6,735 bases of DNA from Pseudomonadota bacterium (GCA_023386765.1 JAEWJD010000411.1:1-6735), one strand, 5' to 3'. Positions 1-6,371 are shown, counted from the stretch's first letter. A program made the numbers and translations. Notes: a model not told the origin generated them from the sequence alone.

Positions 1-870
1 ATAATTCGCGCCCGCCACTCGCTTGACGACCCGGAACCAGGCTTCTGGCTCCAGCCTGTGGAACAGGTCCAGACCCTTGCGCTGGTCATCGCCATAAGGC
101 TGGCAAATACGCATCTGGGAAAACGCCACCCCGGCCCGATGCATGTGGTCATAGAGACGGTTGTAGGCGTGACCATGCTCGCCGATGTAGCGCCACAGGT
201 CGCTGAATTTCCAGTCGTACAAGGGGAAAAAAGTCACGGCACGACGGCGCGCATTGTCACAGGCGCTCCAGGCCAGCGCCTGACGCGCGCCGGGCGGCTT
301 CCAGGCGCACTTCTTGACCCGCGCGCGGCGCTTGACCGCCAGATAGCGATTCAAGGACTCATCCGAACGGATACCCACCAGAAAAGCGGTCGGCGTCTCG
401 CGCGACAACCAGTCATTGAATGCGGGCACGAACTCCTCGAACTCCATGCGATAGCGATAGAAAGGAAACAAACGCATATCGCGAATCACGGCCGGATGAT
501 CCGGCATAGGACGGATCCAATCCGCCTCGCGGCCCGGCTCCCAGGCGCACCAATAGGGCTCCTGAAGGCTGGAAGCATTGCGAAGATTGATCGGCAGGCA
601 AATCCACCAGGGACGCACATCCGGACGATCGAACATCTCGACGACGTGCTCGATGGTGGCGCGATACTGCCCCTCCAGGTCGATGAACAGGACATCCACC
701 GGGCCGCGCCCCATTTCGCGGGCGACTTCGAGCGCCAGATGCAGCGTAACGGAACTGTCCTTGCCTCCGGAGAACGCCACGCAGACCCGCTCGAAATGTT
801 GAAAAATCAGCCGGATGCGCTCTTTGGCGGCGTCATAGACATTGATCTCGCGATACTGCTTGCCCGCCAT
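1..870 (-). CDS. IbrA-like (DUF3440) phosphoadenosine phosphosulfate reductase-family protein, 3' part beyond window
   Basis: Reading the minus strand from the ATG at 870-868 gives 290 codons without a stop, running off the left edge. The N-terminus carries the PP-loop motif SGGKDS at residues 34-39, within VAFSGGKDSSVTLHLA. This is the ATP-pyrophosphatase nucleotide-binding loop of PAPS reductases and related adenylating enzymes. Further on is a family-typical segment around FFPLYDWKFSDLWRYI. DUF3440/IbrA proteins are usually about 400 residues, so roughly the last quarter is missing. A purine-rich Shine-Dalgarno (GGGAGG) ends 9 nt before the ATG. In E. coli, IbrA acts with the ParB-like IbrB as a regulator; such a partner, if present, would lie beyond the left edge. 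No sulfate-assimilation gene is visible nearby, so a role in assimilatory sulfate reduction is unlikely. The biochemical substrate is unknown. The long plus-strand open frame over this region is a shadow. Confidence 0.88.
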   Translation of the reverse strand, partial: MAGKQYREINVYDAAKERIRLIFQHFERVCVAFSGGKDSSVTLHLALEVAREMGRGPVDVLFIDLEGQYRATIEHVVEMFDRPDVRPWWICLPINLRNASSLQEPYWCAWEPGREADWIRPMPDHPAVIRDMRLFPFYRYRMEFEEFVPAFNDWLSRETPTAFLVGIRSDESLNRYLAVKRRARVKKCAWKPPGARQALAWSACDNARRRAVTFFPLYDWKFSDLWRYIGEHGHAYNRLYDHMHRAGVAFSQMRICQPYGDDQRKGLDLFHRLEPEAWFRVVKRVAGANY

Positions 871-984
871 CTCCAACGCCCTCCCTCACAGAACCGGCCG
901 CGCGCCCATTCGACACCGGCGCGACTGCGGAGCCTGTTTGTACCGTATCGCCCTCCCTGTTGGAATAGGCGCTTTCGGAGAGCA

Positions 985-1012
985 TCTGTAGGAAATGACA
1001 AACCCCTGGCAA
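985..1012 (-). promoter_or_regulatory. Possible sigma70 promoter for the IbrA-like gene
   Basis: On the minus strand, TTGCCA (1012-1007) is followed after 16 bp by TACAGA (990-985). The -35 matches 5 of 6 consensus positions; the -10 is weak. The start would be near 978, giving a leader of about 108 nt. The divergent 272-bp region 871-1142 holds no other feature I can support, and I see no convincing promoter for yqaA in it. Confidence 0.25.
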
Positions 1013-1142
1013 AGGGCGAGACAAGCTGTCATCTGACTGGAAAACCGGCATGACACATGCCCAAACACCCAGCGGCACAGGGCCCGAAGCTGGCAACCGT
1101 AAAATGACCGGCTCTGCCCCCAACCCCGATGACGCAACGCCC

Positions 1143-1580
1143 ATGGCCGACTGGAGCGCCTACACCACCCTGTTCCTGAGCGCCTTCGTGGCCGCCACCC
1201 TGCTGCCGACCGCCTCGGAGGCGGTACTCGTGGGCTTGCTGATCAATGGCCAGCACCCCGCCTGGGCGCTGGTGCTGGCTGCCGGCACCGGCAATGTGCT
1301 GGGCTCGATACTCAACTGGTGGCTGGGCCTGGGCATCGTGCACTTTCAGAGCAAGCGCTGGTTCCCCGTCAAACCCGAGACGCTGGCGCGGGCGCAACAG
1401 TGGTACCGCCGCCACGGGAAATGGAGTCTGCTGCTCAGTTGGGCGCCGGTGATCGGCGATCCGCTGACCGTCGTGGCCGGCGTGATGCGCGAATCGTTCT
1501 GGGTGTTCCTGTTGCTGGTGACCGTGGCCAAGTTCGGGCGCTACCTCACCCTCACGGCGATCACGCTGGGCCTGATCTGA
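1143..1580 (+). CDS. yqaA: YqaA family inner-membrane protein (VTT/DedA-like)
   Basis: The 145-residue product from ATG 1143 matches the length (about 142) and pattern of E. coli YqaA: LFLSAFVAATLLPTASEAVL, then a Gly-rich GTGNVLGS helix, then LLLSWAPVIGDPLTVVAG and a final helix with KFGRYL. These are features of the VTT/SNARE-associated (DedA-related) superfamily, whose members are polytopic inner-membrane proteins; some DedA proteins transport undecaprenyl phosphate or other lipids. The exact function of YqaA is not established. Hydrophobic segments cover roughly residues 8-30, 40-68 and 95-145. The open frame extends upstream to ATGs at 1104 and 1050; the latter adds a 31-residue hydrophilic leader and has a weak GGAA site. 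I chose 1143 because family similarity begins there, but none of the three starts has a strong Shine-Dalgarno. A second membrane-protein gene starts 23 nt after the stop, so the two are probably co-transcribed. Confidence 0.85.
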   Translation: MADWSAYTTLFLSAFVAATLLPTASEAVLVGLLINGQHPAWALVLAAGTGNVLGSILNWWLGLGIVHFQSKRWFPVKPETLARAQQWYRRHGKWSLLLSWAPVIGDPLTVVAGVMRESFWVFLLLVTVAKFGRYLTLTAITLGLI

Positions 1581-1593
1581 ATTTCTTGAGTCT

Positions 1594-1597
1594 GGAG
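1594..1597 (+). promoter_or_regulatory. Shine-Dalgarno that decides a TTG start
   Basis: GGAG lies 6 nt before TTG 1604, just after the yqaA stop. No ATG or GTG in this frame comes between the yqaA stop and the conserved-looking part of the next protein, so this site sets the start. The only alternative, TTG 1586, lacks a comparable site. Confidence 0.65.
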
Positions 1598-1603
1598 CCA
1601 GCC

Positions 1604-2104
1604 TTGCCCCGTCCGCCCCTGTTTCGCGTCAGCACCGAGCTCAGGCGGGACGGCATCTTCTTTCTGCCATTCGGCTTCTGCCTGGGTTTGGCGCAGATCC
1701 TGGGCTATCACTATCTGGGACAGGCCGAGTTGGGCTCCACCTTGCTGCAGGAACATATCGCCCCCAGATCCCTGGGCCTGATCACCTTGCTGGTGTGGGC
1801 CTTGCGAGCGATTGCCCATCTGCTCACGCGAGGACAGCCCGGGCCGCGCACGCAGGCCCTGATCACCCACGTGGCCACGCGCGCGGTGGCCCTCGGCTCG
1901 GTGGCCGCCACCATCACCACGGGTGCCGCCCTCTCGGCCCTGGTCGGCGGCGCGTATCCGCAAGCGCTGGTATTTCTGGTTGCTGCCGCTTATTTTGCGG
2001 CACTTGCCGAAATCGCCATCACGCCCTTGCGCCGTGCCGACATTCACCGGCCCGGGATGCTGATTGCCTGGGTCCTGATGGTCATGGTGCCGCTGACACT
2101 CTGA
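1604..2104 (+). CDS. Unrecognised polytopic membrane protein (166 aa)
   Basis: I do not recognise this family. The frame opens at TTG 1604 and encodes 166 residues that are strikingly hydrophobic. Likely membrane segments are about 17-38 (FFLPFGFCLGLAQILGY), 55-75, 94-115 (small-residue rich, TITTGAALSALVGG), 119-140 and 151-165. The loops are short. The basic N-terminal stretch and the basic loop PLRRADIHR at 141-149 suggest a cytoplasmic N-terminus by the positive-inside rule. The gene lies 23 nt after yqaA on the same strand and ends 55 nt before a strong terminator, so the two probably form one operon. The open frame continues far upstream inside yqaA, but that part is out-of-frame translation of yqaA and should not be included. 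Coding status is supported by the hydrophobic pattern, the Shine-Dalgarno and the operon position, not by homology. Confidence 0.7.
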   Translation: MPRPPLFRVSTELRRDGIFFLPFGFCLGLAQILGYHYLGQAELGSTLLQEHIAPRSLGLITLLVWALRAIAHLLTRGQPGPRTQALITHVATRAVALGSVAATITTGAALSALVGGAYPQALVFLVAAAYFAALAEIAITPLRRADIHRPGMLIAWVLMVMVPLTL

Positions 2105-2159
2105 AAGCGCCACGGCAGCGACACGCCTGCCGCAGAACGCGCACCGCTGAAAACGAAAA

Positions 2160-2195
2160 AAAACGGCACTCGGGCTTGCGCCTGAGTGCCGTTTT
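2160..2195. terminator. Bidirectional intrinsic terminator
   Basis: A 16-bp stem (2160-2175 with 2180-2195) with one G·U wobble (or C·A mismatch, depending on strand) closes a TTGC loop. On the plus strand it ends in TTTTCTTT after the stem; on the minus strand a run of eight Ts follows. It can end the yqaA operon (plus) and the tRNA-His transcript (minus), whose 3' end lies 12 nt away. Confidence 0.92.
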
Positions 2196-2207
2196 CTTTG
2201 TATTTGG

Positions 2208-2283
2208 TGGGGTGGCTGATGGGGCTCGAACCCACGACAACCGGAATCACAATCCGGGACTCTACCAACTGAGCTACAGCCAC
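2208..2283 (-). tRNA. tRNA-His (anticodon GTG)
   Basis: The minus strand folds as a complete cloverleaf. The 7-bp acceptor stem is GTGGCTG with CAGCCAC, the D arm contains AGCTCAGTTGGTAGAG, and the anticodon loop is TTGTGAT with anticodon GTG. The T arm has GGTTCGA, and CCA is encoded at 2210-2208. The base before position 1 (2284) reads G on the minus strand and faces discriminator C (2211). This is the extra G-1:C73 pair diagnostic of tRNA-His, so the mature 5' end is likely 2284. Confidence 0.97.
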
Positions 2284-2300
2284 CGCTGCAAAGAAGAATA

Positions 2301-2306
2301 ATTCTA
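2301..2306 (-). promoter_or_regulatory. -10 element of the tRNA-His promoter
   Basis: Minus strand TAGAAT, preceded by TGC (an extended -10), lies 17 nt before the tRNA 5' end. No good -35 is visible at the usual distance, but the region upstream is AT-rich in an otherwise GC-rich window. Confidence 0.6.
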
Positions 2307-2340
2307 GCACATAAATATAAAAGTGCGCCAGTAGTTATGT

Positions 2341-2368
2341 TTGACCCAACAAATAGTCTTGTTATCCT
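2341..2368 (+). promoter_or_regulatory. Probable sigma70 promoter of cls
   Basis: TTGACC (2341-2346) and TATCCT (2363-2368) are separated by 16 bp. The -35 matches 5 of 6 and the -10 matches 4 of 6 consensus positions. Transcription would begin near 2375, giving a leader of about 60 nt. It diverges from the tRNA-His promoter across an AT-rich stretch. Confidence 0.5.
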
Positions 2369-2435
2369 AGCCTCGGGAGGATGAGGCGCGCGCGGGGCGT
2401 GCCTTCTATCGACTCGCGCCCTACTCAGGAAGCCC

Positions 2436-3896
2436 ATGGAGCGTCTTCACGAATTACTGATCGAATACTGGCCGCATATGGTGTTCGGGATCAGCGTTAT
2501 CGCCGGCACCGGCGCGGCCATCCATGCCGCCATGACCAAACAGGATGTACGGGCGGCGATCGGCTGGGTCGGGGTGACGATGTTCTCGCCCATCTTCGGC
2601 GCCCTGCTCTACTTTGTGGCCGGCATCAATCGCATCCGGCGCAGCATGGTGCAACAGCAGCGCGACGAAAGCGAAGTGACCGATGTCGATCCGCTGACGA
2701 CCGCACGCGTGGACGACGTGGTGCCGTACAGCGCGCCGCAATTCGCCTCCCTGCGCACGCTGGGAGACAAGCTGAGCTTTTTCGAACTGTTGGGCGGCAA
2801 CAGCGTGCGCCCGCTCAATGGCGGCGACGAAACCTATCCGGCCATGCTGGCTGCCATCCGCCAGGCCAAGCACTGCATCGCCATGCAGAGCTATATCTTC
2901 GACAACGACCCGATCGGGCGCGAGATCGCGCAGGCCCTGATCGAGGCCCATGAGCGCGGCGTGCAGGTGCGCGTGCTGATCGACGCGGTGGGCAGCCGCT
3001 ACTCGCATCCGCCGATCGTGCGCACCCTGGTCAAAGGCGGCGTGCCCACGGCGCGCTTCATGACCAACCCGCTGGGTGTGTTGCGCATGCCCTACGCCAA
3101 TCTGCGCAGCCACCGAAAGGTGCTGGTGGTCGATGGCCGGCATGGCCTGAGCGGCGGCATGAACATCCGGGCAGCCTTTGTCAGCGCCCTGTCGGGCGAC
3201 CAGACCAATCTGGATACCCACTTCGAATTCCACGGCCCGGTGGTCGGCCAGTTGATGTCGGTCTTCGCCCACGACTGGAATTTCACCACCCACGAGACCC
3301 TGGCCGGCGACCCCTGGTTCCCGACCGAACTGATCAAGCCCGCTGGCAGCGTGCCGGTGCGCTGCGTGGCCTCGGGCCCTGATCGCGCGGTGGGCAACAA
3401 CCACAACACCCTGTTGGGCGCATTGGCCGTGGCACAGCACCATGTGCGTATCCAGTCACCTTACTTCCTGCCCGACCAGACGCTGATCGGAGCCCTGGCG
3501 ACGGCGGCCCGGCGCGGCATCATCGTGGACATCGTGATCCCGGACCGCAACAACCTGCGCCTGGTGGACTACGCCATGCGTGCCCAGCTCGATCAGGTGG
3601 TGCGCACCGGCTGCCGCGTCTGGCGCGCCGGCGGGACGTTCGATCACTCCAAGCTGATGACGGTTGATGGCGTGTGGTCGTATGTCGGCTCGTCCAACCT
3701 GGATCCGCGCAGCCTGCGCCTGAATTTTGAACTGGATACCGAGATCTACAGCCGCGAACTGGCCGGCTGGGTGGGCGACCGTATCGATGCCCGCATCGCC
3801 AACAGCCATCTGGTGGAGCTGGCGGATCTGCGCGAGCAGCCTTTCCTCTACCGTTTGCGCAACAAGGTGATCTGGCTGGCCACGCCCTACCTGTAG
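2436..3896 (+). CDS. cls: Cardiolipin synthase (two HKD motifs)
   Basis: This 486-residue protein has the full ClsA-type architecture. Two N-terminal membrane helices lie at about 14-33 and 41-63, and the second carries the PLDc_N pattern W-x-P-x-x-G-x-x-Y. Two phospholipase D catalytic domains follow. The first HKD motif is H226, K228, D233 (HRKVLVVDG, followed by SGGMNI). The second is H404, K406, D411 (HSKLMTVDG, followed by VGSSNLDPRS). Enzymes of this family join two phosphatidylglycerol molecules into cardiolipin and glycerol at the inner membrane. The length matches bacterial cardiolipin synthases (about 480). ATG 2436 has AGGAA ending 4 nt upstream. The gene is monocistronic: tRNA-Arg on the opposite strand lies just downstream. 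I see no intrinsic terminator on the plus strand between them. Confidence 0.96.
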   Translation: MERLHELLIEYWPHMVFGISVIAGTGAAIHAAMTKQDVRAAIGWVGVTMFSPIFGALLYFVAGINRIRRSMVQQQRDESEVTDVDPLTTARVDDVVPYSAPQFASLRTLGDKLSFFELLGGNSVRPLNGGDETYPAMLAAIRQAKHCIAMQSYIFDNDPIGREIAQALIEAHERGVQVRVLIDAVGSRYSHPPIVRTLVKGGVPTARFMTNPLGVLRMPYANLRSHRKVLVVDGRHGLSGGMNIRAAFVSALSGDQTNLDTHFEFHGPVVGQLMSVFAHDWNFTTHETLAGDPWFPTELIKPAGSVPVRCVASGPDRAVGNNHNTLLGALAVAQHHVRIQSPYFLPDQTLIGALATAARRGIIVDIVIPDRNNLRLVDYAMRAQLDQVVRTGCRVWRAGGTFDHSKLMTVDGVWSYVGSSNLDPRSLRLNFELDTEIYSRELAGWVGDRIDARIANSHLVELADLREQPFLYRLRNKVIWLATPYL

Positions 3897-3944
3897 CGCG
3901 TGGCGCACAAAACCGTGGCAAAGGCTGCGGTGGGAAAGGGGCGC

Positions 3945-4021
3945 TGGCCCGCCCTACACGATTCGAACGTGTGACCGCTCGCTTAGAAGGCGAGTGCTCT
4001 ATCCGACTGAGCTAAGGGCGG
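3945..4021 (-). tRNA. tRNA-Arg (anticodon TCT)
   Basis: The minus strand gives a 77-nt cloverleaf. The acceptor stem is CCGCCCT with AGGGCGG, discriminator G, and CCA is encoded at 3947-3945. The D arm is GCTCAGTCGGATAGAGC, the anticodon stem-loop is CTCGC-CTTCTAA-GCGAG with anticodon TCT, and the T arm is ACACG-TTCGAAT-CGTGT. It reads AGA (and AGG by wobble), a rare codon in such GC-rich genomes. Position 1 is C paired with G72, less common than G1. No partial copy of the tRNA 3' end occurs elsewhere in the window, so there is no sign of an integrated element here. Confidence 0.97.
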
Positions 4022-4032
4022 CGCGCGGCGGC

Positions 4033-4038
4033 ATTGTA
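4033..4038 (-). promoter_or_regulatory. -10 element of the tRNA-Arg promoter
   Basis: Minus-strand TACAAT lies 11 nt before the tRNA 5' end. The stretch between it and the tRNA is almost entirely G and C, the discriminator type seen at stringently controlled stable-RNA promoters. No clear -35 is visible. Confidence 0.55.
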
Positions 4039-4075
4039 CCCTGAGCCTGCGGACACCGGGCACCGGGCATGCACA

Positions 4076-4110
4076 CAGGGGGGATCCTAGTGATACATTG
4101 GATCACCCTG
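4076..4110. repeat. Imperfect inverted repeat upstream of pldA
   Basis: Arms 4076-4087 (CAGGGGGGATCC) and 4100-4110 (GGATCACCCTG) are complementary apart from a small bulge/mismatch, with a 12-nt loop. The loop contains TGATACATT (4091-4099), which could be an extended -10 for pldA, though no -35 fits it. The structure ends 31 nt before the pldA start codon and is followed by TTTT. It could be an operator, a leader hairpin or a weak terminator. Confidence 0.45.
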
Positions 4111-4141
4111 TTTTCCCGCCGCTGATTTCTCTTCCTCGACC

Positions 4142-5428
4142 ATGCCTGTCGTCAGATTTCCAGGTGCGCTGCGCGCACTTGCCGCATCGGGCCTGTCGGC
4201 CGTGATGCTGCCCGCCGTAGCGGGCGTCGCCTATCGCCTTGACCGTCCCTCCGCTGCCCCTGGCGAGACAGTGCGTGTCGAGGCGGTCTATTTCAACGAT
4301 GGCGATAGCGTGGCCCGCTGGCAGCCGCCCGCCCACCTGGTATTGCAATGGCGCGATCCGCAAGGCGCCGTGGTGCGCAGCCCCGCCCAGCTCGACGGTG
4401 ACCCGTCAGCGCTGAGCGTACCGGTCGACCAGTTTGCCCGGCTGTCCTGGAGCGCCATCGTGCCGCTTTCCGCGCATGGGCTGCAGGCCGTCAGTATCGA
4501 GGGTGAACCGGCGCTGATGGCACTGGAGGCCACCGGACGGGAAGCCGCCCCCCTGGCCAGCCAGACCGCCGACGTGCCGGTAACCGATCCGCGCAGCGGC
4601 CAACCGCTGCCTGCCGCTGCCGTGCTGGCGTTAGGGGCCTCGCCGCAAGCCGGCCCCGCCCCCGAACAGATGGCGCAGACGCAGGCCCGCACGCAGACCT
4701 CCGGGTTTGACTCTTTCCGGACGGCGCTGTCGGCTTACGAACCCATGTATTTCGATATCGGCTGGCGCGACCGGACCACCGCGCGCTTTCAGCTGAGCGC
4801 CAAGTACCGGCTCTTCAGCCCGGCCGATGGGCGCCAGACGCGCTGGTTCGAGAATTTCTATCTCGGCTATACCCAGACGTCGCTGTGGGATCTTCAAGGT
4901 GAATCGATGCCCTTCATCGACACCACCTTCAACCCCAGCCTCTTCTGGATGACCGACAGGCTGTGGGCATCGCAGGATGCCAAGTGGCGCCTCGGCCTGA
5001 ACACCGGGGTGGAGCATCGCTCCAACGGCAAGGACGGCGACGATTCGCGCTCGCTCAATGATGTCTATGCCGAACCGGCCTTGCTTTATCGGCTGGATAA
5101 TGGCGACACGTTGTCGTTTGCGCCGCGCGTGCGGGCCTACTTCGGCGTGGAGGACGAAAACCGCGACTATCTCGCCTATGCCGGCCGCATGGACTGGAAG
5201 CTGCGCTGGGAGCAGAACAACGGCGCAGTGGTGTCGGCCCTGTATCGCCAGGGTCATGACCAGCGCCGAACAACCCAGCTGGACTTCAACTGGCCGCTCA
5301 AGCGCACCTTCCTGAACATGAACGGTTATCTGCACCTGCAGTACTTCAATGGTTATGGCGAGACCCTGCTGGGCTACAACCAGCGTGGCAGCTCGCAGTT
5401 CCGCATCGGCCTGTCGCTGGTGCCCTGA
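4142..5428 (+). CDS. pldA: Outer-membrane phospholipase A (OMPLA) with extra N-terminal domain
   Basis: The C-terminal part (about residues 190-428) is an OMPLA barrel. YTQTSLWDL is at 243-251, followed by PFIDTTFNPSLF. The active-site block GVEHRSNG...DSRSLNDVY gives catalytic His292, Ser294 and Asn306, with Ser302 at the calcium-site position. The His-to-Asn spacing of 14 equals that of E. coli (H142, S144, N156). The enzyme hydrolyses outer-membrane phospholipids as a calcium-dependent dimer. Residues 1-27 form a signal peptide with probable cleavage at AVA|G. At 428 residues it is much longer than E. coli PldA (289). The extra region, about 28-190, looks beta-rich and Ig-like up to residue 130, then a Pro/Ala/Gln-rich linker. 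The C-terminus is Pro rather than the usual aromatic residue. ATG 4142 lacks a Shine-Dalgarno but is the only start that keeps the signal peptide; an in-frame stop lies at 4091. Confidence 0.93.
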   Translation: MPVVRFPGALRALAASGLSAVMLPAVAGVAYRLDRPSAAPGETVRVEAVYFNDGDSVARWQPPAHLVLQWRDPQGAVVRSPAQLDGDPSALSVPVDQFARLSWSAIVPLSAHGLQAVSIEGEPALMALEATGREAAPLASQTADVPVTDPRSGQPLPAAAVLALGASPQAGPAPEQMAQTQARTQTSGFDSFRTALSAYEPMYFDIGWRDRTTARFQLSAKYRLFSPADGRQTRWFENFYLGYTQTSLWDLQGESMPFIDTTFNPSLFWMTDRLWASQDAKWRLGLNTGVEHRSNGKDGDDSRSLNDVYAEPALLYRLDNGDTLSFAPRVRAYFGVEDENRDYLAYAGRMDWKLRWEQNNGAVVSALYRQGHDQRRTTQLDFNWPLKRTFLNMNGYLHLQYFNGYGETLLGYNQRGSSQFRIGLSLVP

Positions 5429-5547
5429 GGCCAGCGCGTGGCGGCCCGCAGCGCAGCAACACTTCGCAGCAACTGACGGCTTTGGTCACACGCCAGGCGT
5501 CATGCCAGACTAGGATGAAGTTCCCGTCTCCTGCCTGGGATGCCGAC

Positions 5548-6237
5548 ATGCTCCGCTCTCTGTCCGCCAGTTGCCTGGCCAGCCTGTTGATGACGCTGGC
5601 CGCTCCGGCCAGTGCCGACCCGGCACAGCCAGAAACCGCAGCCCCCGCCACGGCGCAGCCAGATGCCGCCACCGACCCGGCAGCGCCGGTCCCTGTCGCC
5701 GAACCTCCTGCGCCCCCGCAGACCGTGCGCCTGCTGCAAGGCAAGCTGGCCATCGAACTCCCCGAAGGCTTCAATGCCGCCCCCCTGCCCCCTGGCGATG
5801 CCTCCGACGGCACGGCGGGTGCCAGCGGCACGCTCTACACCAGCGCCGGCCGGCGCCAGGTAGTGGTCGTGAGCGAAGCGCCACTGCCCGGCAAGCTGGC
5901 CGCTGCCGATGACGACAAAGTGTTCCTGCAGGGCGCCGCACAAGGCTATGTGACGCAGCAAAAGCAGGCCTCGGCCGACTATGACGTCCTGGCCCAGGAC
6001 AGCCTGCGCAGCGGCTCGCTGGGCCTGCAGCGCATCAATGCACGCGGCAACTATGCGGGCACGCCCACCCTGAACACCAGCCTGCTGGCGGGCTCCGGTC
6101 CCAAGCTGGCCGTGGTCCAGGTGATTTCACGCGCCGATGATCCGCAAAGCCATCAAGCCCTGGTGCAGGACATGCTGCAGCGCCTGCCCCCGCCCGCCAC
6201 GGCCGCCAAACCCGCCGCACGTGCGGCGCGGAAATAG
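5548..6237 (+). CDS. Secreted DcrB-like protein (tentative)
   Basis: From ATG 5548 the 229-residue product starts with a clear Sec signal peptide (LASLLMTLAAPASA, cleavage after residue 23). A Pro/Ala-rich linker of about 35 residues follows, then a globular domain at 60-213 and a short Ala/Lys/Arg tail. The domain opens with RLLQGKLAIELPEGF and continues with GRRQVVVVSE, an LGLQRINARG strand, LLAGSGPKLAVVQV and a closing helix ending MLQRL. That order resembles the DcrB/PsbP-like fold (DcrB: LNGKLxFxLPxGM, then a VIVIxGD strand, KLLTxQI and a C-terminal helix). This comes from recalled family patterns, so DcrB-like is a suggestion. The frame extends upstream to TTG 5482 and ATG 5515, but only the 5548 start puts the signal peptide at the N-terminus and has GGGA 8 nt upstream. 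It follows pldA by 119 nt with no terminator between, so co-transcription is possible. Confidence 0.75.
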   Translation: MLRSLSASCLASLLMTLAAPASADPAQPETAAPATAQPDAATDPAAPVPVAEPPAPPQTVRLLQGKLAIELPEGFNAAPLPPGDASDGTAGASGTLYTSAGRRQVVVVSEAPLPGKLAAADDDKVFLQGAAQGYVTQQKQASADYDVLAQDSLRSGSLGLQRINARGNYAGTPTLNTSLLAGSGPKLAVVQVISRADDPQSHQALVQDMLQRLPPPATAAKPAARAARK

Positions 6238-6280
6238 ATCGCACCAGCGCGGCCCTGAACGGCCTGCCCTAAAGACTGCC

Positions 6281-6313
6281 AAAAAAAACCCCGAAGGCAT
6301 GGCCTTCAGGGTT
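6281..6313 (-). terminator. Minus-strand intrinsic terminator
   Basis: The stem pairs 6313-6302 with 6298-6287 around a 3-nt loop, followed on the minus strand by a T run ending at 6281. On the minus-strand RNA the 6308/6292 pair is a U·G wobble, while on the plus strand the same pair is a C-A mismatch and no T run follows. The structure is therefore directional: it ends transcription coming from the right. Confidence 0.88.
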
Positions 6314-6365
6314 AACTCGAGGTTCCTATTGCGAATTGTCGCGACTGGTTCGGGGAAGCCGCGAC
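6281..6365 (-). ncRNA. Predicted FNR-activated small RNA (about 85 nt)
   Basis: The predicted transcript starts at 6365 on the minus strand, placed from the -10 at 6377-6372 and the FNR box centred 41.5 bp upstream. Its first 28 nt form a hairpin: 8 bp (6365-6358 with 6345-6338, one G·U) around a 12-nt loop that begins UUCCCC and could pair with a purine-rich ribosome binding site. An A/U-containing single-stranded linker follows (6337-6314), then the terminator hairpin and eight Us, the form expected of an Hfq-binding sRNA. The only AUG is in the terminator loop, so it does not look like an mRNA. It lies between two convergent genes, the DcrB-like gene and an NTPase gene. The competing view is that this is just the 3' UTR and terminator of the NTPase gene. 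Targets cannot be read from the window. Confidence 0.6.
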
Positions 6366-6371
6366 GAATTC

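Noticed and set aside
989..995. TTTCCTA heptad on the minus strand, like a BvgA half-site
   Set aside because: There is a single copy with no inverted partner or downstream heptads; chance occurrence is likely.
58..1053. Long plus-strand open frame over the IbrA-like gene
   Set aside because: It has no recognisable domain, while the minus strand encodes an intact PP-loop protein over the same bases.
2381..2435. Leader peptide start (GGGAGG directly followed by ATG) before cls
   Set aside because: The Shine-Dalgarno has no spacing to this ATG, and the frame runs into cls out of frame.
1541..2437. Minus-strand open frame of 298 codons
   Set aside because: It runs through a membrane-protein gene, a terminator and tRNA-His, and its composition is that of a shadow frame.
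2454..3443. Minus-strand open frame of 329 codons opposite cls
   Set aside because: The His/Gln/Ala-rich product is a typical GC-rich shadow of the well-supported cls gene.
3945..4021. tRNA-Arg as an integration site of a mobile element
   Set aside because: No duplicated tRNA 3' end, integrase or phage gene is present in the window.
4631..5335. Minus-strand open frame opposite pldA
   Set aside because: It lies wholly within pldA, which keeps all catalytic residues, and the shadow product has no recognisable motif.
5548..5574. Lipoprotein reading of the DcrB-like N-terminus (Cys at residue 9)
   Set aside because: The Cys comes before the hydrophobic core, and the ASA site at residues 21-23 fits ordinary signal peptidase cleavage.
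6251..6264. GGCC-CTGAAC-GGCC hairpin after the DcrB-like gene
   Set aside because: A 4-bp stem without a T run is too weak to be called a terminator.
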